From: Pedobacter cryoconitis
GTDB lineage: Bacteria; Bacteroidota; Bacteroidia; Sphingobacteriales; Sphingobacteriaceae
Assembly (NCBI RefSeq): GCF_014200595.1
Contig: NZ_JACHCG010000001.1
Location: forward strand, 2,170,001-2,234,000
Direction of reading: 5' to 3'
DNA length: 64,000 nucleotides
Shown here: in pieces, positions 37,140 to 44,700 of the stretch
Layout of the letters: each line of letters begins with the position of its first letter
Numbering within the stretch: position 1 is the stretch's first letter
The notes under the pieces: model-generated
Told to the model about the DNA's origin: nothing
What the model saw: the letters and a program-made list of their open reading frames with translations, nothing else
Databases searched by the model: none
Position numbers and translations under genes: made by a program

Positions 37140-37206
37140 AGCAATTGGATAAATGGAAATTTTATTGTCTCCACTAAAACGCCGCTAATATACGTTGAGA
37201 ACCAAA

Positions 37207-37245
37207 ATAAAAAAGGATGCTTATCAAATAAGCACCCTTTTTTAA
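37207..37245. terminator. Terminator after the first astacin-like gene
   Basis: A-rich arm ending GGATGCTTA and T-rich arm starting TAAGCACCC pair along about 15 bases with one mismatch, around a short loop near 37223-37228. On the minus strand it follows the peptidase stop by about 30 bases and ends in a U-run. It can also work in the other direction. Confidence 0.75.
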
Positions 37246-37276
37246 AAATAACAATTAATTGATTAACTCATACTTA

Positions 37277-38068
37277 TTAGCTCCTTCCTGGATAGTAAGT
37301 CTTCATATATAACACATCTTTTGCAGAGATAGTCGTGTTATTAGCTGCAATAGTTTTGTTGTTAGTTGTAAAACGAGCTTCAACCGGGTAATGCATAATT
37401 GATGAAGAATCATAGGCAGTGTAATTTAAGCCTGTTCTTGATTCTACGGCTAACACGTTGAAATCTACATCTGCTTTAGACCAGTTATTAGGAGGTCCCA
37501 TGTAGTAATCATATACCGCCTGCGTATTCCATGGAATATTAGCATCAGGATGAGACTGCTCATGGTTAAGTCCTAAAGCGTGACCAAACTCATGTGTAAC
37601 TGTTCTTCTGAATTCTGTGTCGCTGGTGCTGTCATTAAACCAGCCATAATTCATTGAAGGTGAGTAGTTTTTAGACTCCTTGCCTACATATGACCACGAA
37701 CCGTCATTGGCAAAAGCAATTTTAATATCAGCCGCTGCGTTGTCTGCAACAAATGAAAAGGTAATGTTTGCAGAAGTTTCCCAGGTTTTAGCATACTGTT
37801 TTACTTTGCTGCGGACATAAGTTGATCCACCAATAAATTTCACTTTAATGGTACTTCCATTTGTCCAAAGTTGATTTGCGGGGCCGTTCGCCTCTGTTTG
37901 AGGGCCAGTGTGCACAGGCACTTTCATCTGGCAGGTAAAGCCGGTGTGTAATCCGGTTTCCTGAACCTTTTGATCGTCTTGAACTGGCGCTGAATTCTCA
38001 GCATTTTTCTTACAGCTGGTCAGGCAGAACAGCATAGCTGTACTGATCAGTAAAAATTTGTTTTTCAT
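37277..38068 (-). CDS. Astacin-like zinc metallopeptidase lipoprotein (copy 1)
   Basis: A 263-residue lipoprotein (lipobox LTSC, Cys19). The catalytic domain (about 60-263) has the extended metzincin motif HEFGHALGLNHE (His159, Glu160, His163, His169) and a SIMHY Met-turn (about 223-227), the astacin hallmark. Secreted to the envelope, probably outer-membrane bound; digests proteins or processes surface proteins. It is the downstream member of a tandem pair with 38247-39038; the two are highly similar along the whole length and even share leader sequence upstream of the ATG. Own terminator. Substrates unknown. Confidence 0.9.
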   Translation of the reverse strand: MKNKFLLISTAMLFCLTSCKKNAENSAPVQDDQKVQETGLHTGFTCQMKVPVHTGPQTEANGPANQLWTNGSTIKVKFIGGSTYVRSKVKQYAKTWETSANITFSFVADNAAADIKIAFANDGSWSYVGKESKNYSPSMNYGWFNDSTSDTEFRRTVTHEFGHALGLNHEQSHPDANIPWNTQAVYDYYMGPPNNWSKADVDFNVLAVESRTGLNYTAYDSSSIMHYPVEARFTTNNKTIAANNTTISAKDVLYMKTYYPGRS

Positions 38069-38183
38069 GGTAATAGGTTTAGTTGTATAGGTAACAGCAA
38101 TTTATGAATAATATTTTTATTACAAAACAATATTTGACATTTCTCTTAATATTTTGTTTCAAATCGAATTGTTCTGTAATATT

Positions 38184-38220
38184 TAGAAAAAAAGTGGCGC
38201 TCAATTGATTGAGCGCCACT
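38184..38220 (-). terminator. Terminator after the second astacin-like gene
   Basis: Arms AGTGGCGCTCAAT (38193-38205) and ATTGAGCGCCACT (38208-38220) pair perfectly; on the minus strand seven Ts follow. It lies 26 bases after the stop. A strong intrinsic terminator isolating the two tandem genes. Confidence 0.92.
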
Positions 38221-38246
38221 TCAAGCTAAATGCTGTTATTTATCAG

Positions 38247-39038
38247 TTAACTTCTGCCTGGGTAGTAAGTTTTCATATATAAAACATCTTTCGCTGAAAT
38301 TGTAGTGTTATTGGCTGCGATAGTTGTATTGTTAGTAGTAAATTGAGCCTGTACCGCATAATGCATAATTGAAGTCGGATCATAGGCAGTATAGTTTAAC
38401 CCTGTTCTTGATTCTACACTTAATACGTTAAAGTCAACCTGTGCTTTGGACCAGTTATTTGGTGGCCCCATATAGTAATTATAAACTGCCTGTGTATTCC
38501 ATGGGATATTAGCATCAGGGTGAGACTGCTCATGGTTAAGCCCCAAAGCGTGACCAAATTCATGTGTAATTGTTCTTCTGAATTCTGTGTCACTTGTTGC
38601 ATCAGTAAACCAGCCATAATTCATTGACGGTGAATACTGTTTAGAAGTTGTACCAATGTAAGACCAGGAGCCTCCGCTTGCAAATCCAACTTTAATATCA
38701 GCTGCTGCATTGTCTGCAACAAATGAAAAAGTAATATTAGCAGAAGCTTCCCAGCTTTTAGCATATTGTATAACTTTGTTACGAACGATGGTTGAACCAC
38801 CAATAAACTTCACTTTAATAGTACTCCCGTTAGCCCATAATTTATTTGCCGGGCCATTAGCCTCTGTTACCGGGCCGCCCGGGGCCGGTTGTTTCATTTC
38901 GCAGGTAAAATCCTGATGTAATCCGGTTTCCTGTACTTTTTGATCGTTCCCGATTGGCGCTGAATTCTCAGCATTTTTCTTACAGCTAGTCAGGCAGAAC
39001 AGCACGGCAGTACTGAACAATAGAAATTTGTTTTTCAT
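38247..39038 (-). CDS. Astacin-like zinc metallopeptidase lipoprotein (copy 2)
   Basis: Near-copy of the adjacent gene: 263 residues from the ATG at 39038 (MKNKFLLFST), with the same lipobox and HEFGHALGLNHE plus SIMHY motifs. An in-frame ATG 33 bases upstream would add 11 residues before the signal peptide and is unlikely. Differences from copy 1 cluster in the pro-region (about 28-60) and in surface loops (e.g. GSWSYIGTTSKQYS versus GSWSYVGKESKNYS), while the active site is identical. This suggests a recent duplication followed by divergence in substrate contacts. Its own terminator follows. Confidence 0.9.
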   Translation of the reverse strand: MKNKFLLFSTAVLFCLTSCKKNAENSAPIGNDQKVQETGLHQDFTCEMKQPAPGGPVTEANGPANKLWANGSTIKVKFIGGSTIVRNKVIQYAKSWEASANITFSFVADNAAADIKVGFASGGSWSYIGTTSKQYSPSMNYGWFTDATSDTEFRRTITHEFGHALGLNHEQSHPDANIPWNTQAVYNYYMGPPNNWSKAQVDFNVLSVESRTGLNYTAYDPTSIMHYAVQAQFTTNNTTIAANNTTISAKDVLYMKTYYPGRS

Positions 39039-39104
39039 AAAAATAGATTTAGTTGAATAGATGTAAAGCAATTTATGAAAAAATAATTCTAAAATTATAT
39101 ACTA

Positions 39105-40928
39105 TTATAGATTATCCGTTAATGATTTCATAAAAGTCACTATGTTTTTCATTTCTATTTCCGTAAGATTTAAAGGTTTAGCAGAAAGCGTTTGCCCAGA
39201 CAGGTTAAGTCCTAAACCTGCTCCGCCCCCTTTATTATAGAAATCCACCACCTGGTACAAATCCTTAAATGCGCCATTGTGCATATAAGGAGCAGTCTTT
39301 TCAATATTGCGTACGGTAGGGGTTTTAAATGCAGCCTCATAATAACTGATTGGGAAAAAGTTATACCTGCCCCGGTCATGATCTTGTTTCGGGTATTTAA
39401 AATCAGCATTCTCAGGAGCCCCAAGAACCTCATATTCAGTGAGTTTATAATAAGGAGGGATCAGTCCGTTGAAAAGCGGGGCGAAATGACAACTACCACA
39501 TTGCCCCTTCCCCATAAACAGATTAAAGCCTTTCAATTGCCTGGCATTCATAGCCCGGCGGTCGCCATTTATATACCGGTCAAAAGCTGAGTTGCGGGGT
39601 GCAAGACTTTGTACATAGGCCGCCAATGCAGTCGCTATTGCATCTATATGGATTAAATTTCCTTTTAACAATGGAAATGAACCTTTAAAATCACGCTGAT
39701 AAGCTGCTGACCTGCTGATTCTTTCCATGATCACCTGATGTTCTCCATTCATCTCCTGTGGATTAGCAATCACCGCTTTGACCTGTTCTTGCAGACTTTT
39801 GACACGACCATCCCAAAACTGGCTATATTGAAAGCCCGCATACAATAAGGTTGGTGCATTGCGCGGAACATTGCTTTTACCATCAAAAGCCACGCTGGTT
39901 TTCAATGGCTCGTTAAAATACTGATCCGGACGATGACAACTGCCGCAATTCCTTTTCAAATTGCCTGACAGTGCATTTTCCAGAAAGAGCTTTTTCCCCA
40001 AAGCAACCATTTTAGCATCCGTTTTTACTGCTCCGGGAAATACGTTCAAAGGGATAGCGTCCCGGCTAAAAATATGTTTAGCCTTATAATTCAGTGCACT
40101 TTGGGTATTCAGATCAGCTTTTGAAATCCTGATAAACCCTGATAACTGTTCTTGTAAAGGCAATGCATAAACTGTTAAAAATTCCATCCGGTCAAAACTG
40201 TCAAAATCCGGATGCTGATGTAAATAAGCCACTGTCTTATTCAAACCTTGAAGCAGGGAAAGCGATACGGGATCTGCTCGATTCAGCAAAGGTAAAAGGG
40301 CTTTTTGAACAGCACGGACACTCTGTTCTGCCTCCATTATCCCACTTTTCAATTCAGGCGCATCATATCCAGTAATACTTAAGGTTATCACCCTAACTAA
40401 CTCTAAACGTAAACTTTCCAATAGCTGTTTATCAGTTGCAGTAAAACCATACAGTAAAGCTGGTAAATCTGAAGAGGAACTTGTGAGCAGCTCTGCCTGT
40501 GCAACTAATTCTTTTTGATGCATCAGAGGCTGAGCTTCGAATAACAGGGCTTCTATCACCTGGAATCCCGAAGGCTCCTGATATTCCATATAAGGCTCTT
40601 CTACCTCTACTTTTGCGGGTTTATTATAAATCAGCGAAGAACTCTGGAAAAAGTAGTCCATGAAAAAGGCGACTCTTTTATAAGCCAGGCGGCTATTTTT
40701 TAAAGCGTTTTTAGCACGGGTAATGCTTTGAGGATTTTCATTCAATGCTGTAACTGCCTTTTGCAGCTCATTTGTACTTTGTGCAAATAGCTTGAAATTG
40801 ACTTTAATTTCCTCTACTAAAGGAATTAATCCTGTAGTGTCTGTTGATTTTTTTAAGCCTAAAACAACAGACAGACAGGTAATAAATAATAAAAACTGGA
40901 TAACAAGCTTCAGTTTATTTCGGTACAT
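39105..40928 (-). CDS. Imelysin-like domain fused to di-haem cytochrome c peroxidase (MauG/CcpA type)
   Basis: A 607-residue exported protein. An N-terminal membrane/signal segment (about 6-24) is followed by a helical domain (about 30-260) that has an imelysin-like GFQVIEALLF motif (121-130), in which the usual histidine of GxHxxE is Gln123. The C-terminal part (about 295-605) is a di-haem peroxidase with haem sites CGSCH (328-332) and CGSCH (477-481). The start at 40928 (MYRNK) is chosen over one at 40985 because it begins directly at the signal segment; it overlaps the phosphatase gene by 14 bases. Last gene of the phytate-type operon. An iron or redox role is inferred. Confidence 0.82.
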   Translation of the reverse strand: MYRNKLKLVIQFLLFITCLSVVLGLKKSTDTTGLIPLVEEIKVNFKLFAQSTNELQKAVTALNENPQSITRAKNALKNSRLAYKRVAFFMDYFFQSSSLIYNKPAKVEVEEPYMEYQEPSGFQVIEALLFEAQPLMHQKELVAQAELLTSSSSDLPALLYGFTATDKQLLESLRLELVRVITLSITGYDAPELKSGIMEAEQSVRAVQKALLPLLNRADPVSLSLLQGLNKTVAYLHQHPDFDSFDRMEFLTVYALPLQEQLSGFIRISKADLNTQSALNYKAKHIFSRDAIPLNVFPGAVKTDAKMVALGKKLFLENALSGNLKRNCGSCHRPDQYFNEPLKTSVAFDGKSNVPRNAPTLLYAGFQYSQFWDGRVKSLQEQVKAVIANPQEMNGEHQVIMERISRSAAYQRDFKGSFPLLKGNLIHIDAIATALAAYVQSLAPRNSAFDRYINGDRRAMNARQLKGFNLFMGKGQCGSCHFAPLFNGLIPPYYKLTEYEVLGAPENADFKYPKQDHDRGRYNFFPISYYEAAFKTPTVRNIEKTAPYMHNGAFKDLYQVVDFYNKGGGAGLGLNLSGQTLSAKPLNLTEIEMKNIVTFMKSLTDNL

Positions 40929-42306
40929 GGGCTCCGGCAACTTTCTTAATGATCGTAAACTGATCGCGGATTTCTCCATCGGCACAAACCCATTTCAGTT
41001 CTAAACGGTTACCTTCTATTTCTAAAACACTTGCACCGCCATGTTCTGCATCAGAAAAATACATCGCATTGTGCGGATAGGTTGCTTGTTTACCCCCCAG
41101 TTTACCAGCAGAACCACTCACTACATAAACAGTCCCCTGGTTATGTGCGGGATCTTTCCGATAAGGCGCTGAATCCGGGCTTCCATCATTTTTTCCTGAA
41201 GAAGTACTCAGGTTATGTTTTTTAGCATCAAAGGTATTCGCAGGCCCATAATGCCCTTTCATCATTCTGCTGCGTTCATAATCATGACTATGACCGTTCA
41301 ATACAAGATCTACTCCTTCACGCTCCATAATACGGATAAAATTTTCCCTGATTTTAACCAGTTCTTCTTCCTGATCAGAATTATGTGAACCCATAGTATA
41401 AGGCGGGTGATGCCAGAAAGCGACAACCCAGCCTTTGTTTTTATTGGCTGCCAGATCTTTTTTAATCCATTGCACCTGCGGGCCTAAAGTATCATATAAA
41501 CGGTAGGTACGGTCTTCTTTTCCATAAGAGTCCAGAGAAAGGAAATGTATGTTTCCAATGTCAAAAGAGTAAAAGGCCTGTGTATGCGAAGGCACACCAC
41601 CTGATTCTCCGTTAACAGGCATAGAGAAATTCTGGTAATAAGCAGTCTCATGAGTTTCCTGTGCATGTTTTTCCGTAAGATCAGTATCATGGTAATCATG
41701 ATTTCCTGGCGTTGGGAACAAAGGATATTTTTTCAGCAGATCGTCTTTATAAATATTGAAAAACTTACTCTGAAATTCTGAATCTGTTCCATCAGAATAA
41801 GCATTATCCCCCAATAAAATCCAAGCAGTCAGATCTTTATCACCCGTATATTTAAGTACTTGTTCTTTTACCTTGCGCTGATTAATAGAATTGTCCCCGC
41901 AATCCCCCAAAGCAGCAATGCGGTAATGTCCAACTTTACCCGGTTCAGGTAAAGTAGTAAAGTAGTTATCCTGATTGCCTTGTAAAGTATCTTTAAGGCC
42001 ACCAATTGAATAATAATAACGGGTAGCAGGCTTCAATCCTTTCAACTGTACACGATGCTCAGTTAATAGCGTAAGATCTTCAGCAGCCTGATCAAGTTTG
42101 GACGGGCTTGTTCCATACCGCACTTTACTTCTGGCAGAAACATCAGTTCTCCAGCGGATTAGTATCTCTGTACTGCTGGCCACTTGTAAATAAGGCCCTC
42201 GGATTAGCCTGACAGGTTCGGTTGCCGCACCTTTTTGTTTTACCTGTGCGCAGAGCATCACACTCAGCGCACAGGAGAAAAATAACAATACTGATTTTTT
42301 AAGCAT
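40915..42306 (-). CDS. Purple-acid-phosphatase-like metallophosphoesterase
   Basis: A 463-residue exported enzyme. A signal peptide (1-20) precedes a fibronectin III-like PAP N-terminal domain (about 33-118, RGPYLQVASSTEILIRWRT), then a calcineurin-like phosphatase domain. Metal-ligand motifs are GDCGD (about 134-138), GDNAY (166-170), GNHD (201-204), WHHPPY and GHSHDYERS. It should release phosphate from organic phosphates in the periplasm or on the cell surface. It starts one base after the phytase stop, so the two are made together and may finish phytate degradation in sequence. Confidence 0.9.
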   Translation of the reverse strand: MLKKSVLLFFSCALSVMLCAQVKQKGAATEPVRLIRGPYLQVASSTEILIRWRTDVSARSKVRYGTSPSKLDQAAEDLTLLTEHRVQLKGLKPATRYYYSIGGLKDTLQGNQDNYFTTLPEPGKVGHYRIAALGDCGDNSINQRKVKEQVLKYTGDKDLTAWILLGDNAYSDGTDSEFQSKFFNIYKDDLLKKYPLFPTPGNHDYHDTDLTEKHAQETHETAYYQNFSMPVNGESGGVPSHTQAFYSFDIGNIHFLSLDSYGKEDRTYRLYDTLGPQVQWIKKDLAANKNKGWVVAFWHHPPYTMGSHNSDQEEELVKIRENFIRIMEREGVDLVLNGHSHDYERSRMMKGHYGPANTFDAKKHNLSTSSGKNDGSPDSAPYRKDPAHNQGTVYVVSGSAGKLGGKQATYPHNAMYFSDAEHGGASVLEIEGNRLELKWVCADGEIRDQFTIIKKVAGAHVPK

Positions 42307-42307
42307 T

Positions 42308-43396
42308 CTATCGGTTGATTTTAAGTTTTTTACCTGCTATATCTTCCCAACGGTAATAATGGAAGGTCTTGTCATCACTCATGACTACAAATAAACCATG
42401 TTTAAAAGTCTCATTCAGTGGAACATTAACTACCTCTGACCCATCACTATGATTTGCACTTACTTTTACTATTTTCAAAAGTTCATGTGCATAAGGATTT
42501 TTGGCTGTACCTGCTCTGTTAAAGATATGAAATTGGTTTGCCCCCTGATCTGACACTAAAATATAACCTTCATTAGCTGAGGTCTTATAAATAGAAATAC
42601 CTTCATGATCTTCTTTAAAACCTGTGGTCGCAAATAATGCCAGTTGTTCATTTCCCTTTTCAGGATCGGCATAATATTGACGTACACCGAATTGTTCATC
42701 TGAGTAATAAATATAGCCCAGTTCATTATCTACTGCAATGGCTTCAATTTCCTTTTTACCGCTGTACTGACCAAACTTTCTAACCAGTTCTGCTTTAACG
42801 TGACCTGTTCCATCATCAGTTAACAGGTATTGCCATAGATAAGTACCGTCTTTAGGCCCCGTTTTACGGCCAACAATCGCATACATCTTTCCTGCTTTGC
42901 TGGTATAAATAGAAATCCCCATCAGATCTCTGAATTCGGGTGCTGTTTCTCCTTCAAATACCGGAAGGCCTCCATTGTCGACCGGCTTCAGGTCAGGCAA
43001 AGAAAATATCCGGAGTTTATGGGTAAAACGCTCTGTAGTAATGGCGATATCAGTCGCTTTACCATTGAGCTTCAGGCCATAAGCAACATCCACATTGTTC
43101 GGCCGTTTAAGACCTTTGACAACCAGGTTATGCTGGATCTTACCTTGTAAGTTAAAAACATATAATCCGCCTTCAGTTGCTTTGTCTGTACCAATGACCA
43201 GGCTTTTTGAAGCATCCTGAGGATTAACCCAGATTGCAGGGTCATCAGAATCGAATTGTACTTGCTCTGAGATGATTACAGGTTGAACTATTGCAGTATC
43301 TACAGCAACCGCCGTAGTATGGGTAATTTTCTGATTGCAGCCTGCCGCTAAAACCGGCAGGGCAAGCAAAAGAAATTTTGTAGGGTATCTTAACAT
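42308..43396 (-). CDS. Beta-propeller phytase lipoprotein
   Basis: A 362-residue beta-propeller phytase-family (3-phytase) protein. It has a lipoprotein signal (AAGC, Cys20). Family landmarks are DDPAIWVNPQDASKSLVIGTDK (about 51-72), KRPNNVDVAYG, EFRDLMGISIY, KEIEAIAVDNELGYIYYSDE and FKEDHEGISIY; the many Asp/Glu residues form the calcium and phosphate sites. It should remove phosphate groups from phytate (inositol hexakisphosphate). It lies between a beta-helix lipoprotein and a purple acid phosphatase in a five-gene operon headed by a TonB receptor. Family call is strong; activity is inferred. Confidence 0.92.
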   Translation of the reverse strand: MLRYPTKFLLLALPVLAAGCNQKITHTTAVAVDTAIVQPVIISEQVQFDSDDPAIWVNPQDASKSLVIGTDKATEGGLYVFNLQGKIQHNLVVKGLKRPNNVDVAYGLKLNGKATDIAITTERFTHKLRIFSLPDLKPVDNGGLPVFEGETAPEFRDLMGISIYTSKAGKMYAIVGRKTGPKDGTYLWQYLLTDDGTGHVKAELVRKFGQYSGKKEIEAIAVDNELGYIYYSDEQFGVRQYYADPEKGNEQLALFATTGFKEDHEGISIYKTSANEGYILVSDQGANQFHIFNRAGTAKNPYAHELLKIVKVSANHSDGSEVVNVPLNETFKHGLFVVMSDDKTFHYYRWEDIAGKKLKINR

Positions 43397-43418
43397 AAAT
43401 TGATTTGCTTAAGGCTGA

Positions 43419-44681
43419 TTATTTTAATCCAAATGCGCCGATATTGACAGATGGTGCTGGTGAAGGATAAAGGATTCCGTTAACGGTTAATCCATCCGGG
43501 AAATTACGGACAAAGGCTACTGTTCCTTTATTCAATGCTGCTGAACCTGGCATTAAATGGAAGTCCCAGCTTTCATTTAATGTTGGGTTATCCGTAGCAG
43601 TATTGAGTGGGTAATTCACAAATTTCGGATCGTTCTCCCCTGCCACTTTACCAATCACATCATTTGTTCCGCCAACAATATCAGTCTTTGGCTGAAACTG
43701 ATCAACTGTAGCCTGGCTGTATCCATAATATAAAGAATTTTTGAAAATTGAACGTTTATCTTCCGGAAGTTTCAGATCTCTTTTAATTCCGAAACGGGTA
43801 TTAGCGAATAAATTATTATAAAGTTCTGCAAATACCGTAGATTCTAACCATACAGATCCACCTTTTGCAGTTGGTCTTCTCCAGCCGGTGTTCAACATCG
43901 TATTGTTATAAGCCACTACGTGTGCCTGCGGGGTACGATCACCAACATTGGAAAGTTTAAGTGCATTGGTATTGGTTGCGTAAAACAGGTTATAACTGAT
44001 ATCGGCCAAACATCCAGATTTGATATTAATTCCCTCACCACCTACTAAACCAGTGCTATAGAACCTGTTATTTGAAAAGATAATCTTTCCACCTTCTATA
44101 TAAGTACAATCATCTCTGAAATACCTGAAAGTACTGTTAGTCACGACCAGTTTACCTTTTACATTTGAAAACCATAATGCCGGTGTATTTTCACCACTTT
44201 TAGCTTTGTATAAGCCCATTTTCACAGACGTTGAAGCTTCTGTAGTTGCACCGCCACCATATTCAATTGTCGTGTTATCCAGTAATAATTCTGTACAACT
44301 TGGTGCAGCAAGGATACCGCCCCAAAGCTTACCAAATTTATTCGCAGCAGTTCTATAATTCTCTTCTACTGTGATTTTAACCGGATTTGCAGCACTTCCC
44401 ATGGAGTATAAATTCCCCAGAACGATAAATTCTGGTTTGGCGACCGTATCCATGATCACCGTTACACCCTCTTCGATAGTTAAAGTTTTAGTTGCAGGAA
44501 CAATAATGTCTCCAGTTACCCGGACTACACTTCCTTTAGTCCATATCCCAAATACTTCACCCGAAACACCATTTCCATTTTGTGCAATCGGTGTCGTATC
44601 TACATCTATATTCGCTTTTTTACAGCTCGTAAATAGTGCAGCCATTAAGGCTGCTACTATGAATAATCTATTTAGTTTCAT
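43419..44681 (-). CDS. Right-handed beta-helix lipoprotein
   Basis: A 420-residue lipoprotein (FTSC, Cys20) with repeated beta-helix-type strands (VLGNLYSMGSAANPVKITV, LLLDNTTIEYGGG, LVVTNSTFRYF, IIFSNNRFYSTG, ISYNLFYATNTNAL). Resembles outer-membrane lipoproteins often placed behind TonB receptors in Bacteroidota. It is not a SusD protein. It may act as a surface binding partner for the receptor's ligand. It starts 19 bases after the receptor stop and ends 22 before the phytase start. No enzyme motif recognised. Confidence 0.8.
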   Translation of the reverse strand: MKLNRLFIVAALMAALFTSCKKANIDVDTTPIAQNGNGVSGEVFGIWTKGSVVRVTGDIIVPATKTLTIEEGVTVIMDTVAKPEFIVLGNLYSMGSAANPVKITVEENYRTAANKFGKLWGGILAAPSCTELLLDNTTIEYGGGATTEASTSVKMGLYKAKSGENTPALWFSNVKGKLVVTNSTFRYFRDDCTYIEGGKIIFSNNRFYSTGLVGGEGINIKSGCLADISYNLFYATNTNALKLSNVGDRTPQAHVVAYNNTMLNTGWRRPTAKGGSVWLESTVFAELYNNLFANTRFGIKRDLKLPEDKRSIFKNSLYYGYSQATVDQFQPKTDIVGGTNDVIGKVAGENDPKFVNYPLNTATDNPTLNESWDFHLMPGSAALNKGTVAFVRNFPDGLTVNGILYPSPAPSVNIGAFGLK

Positions 44682-44700
44682 ATACTTTTATATAATTCGT

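Noticed and set aside
39039..39071. 11-residue extension of the second astacin-like lipoprotein
   Set aside because: It precedes the signal peptide, and the paralogue starts at the equivalent of 39038.
40929..40985. 19-residue N-terminal extension of the di-haem peroxidase
   Set aside because: It would lie before the signal segment and deepen the overlap with the phosphatase gene; the ATG at 40928 leads straight into the signal segment.
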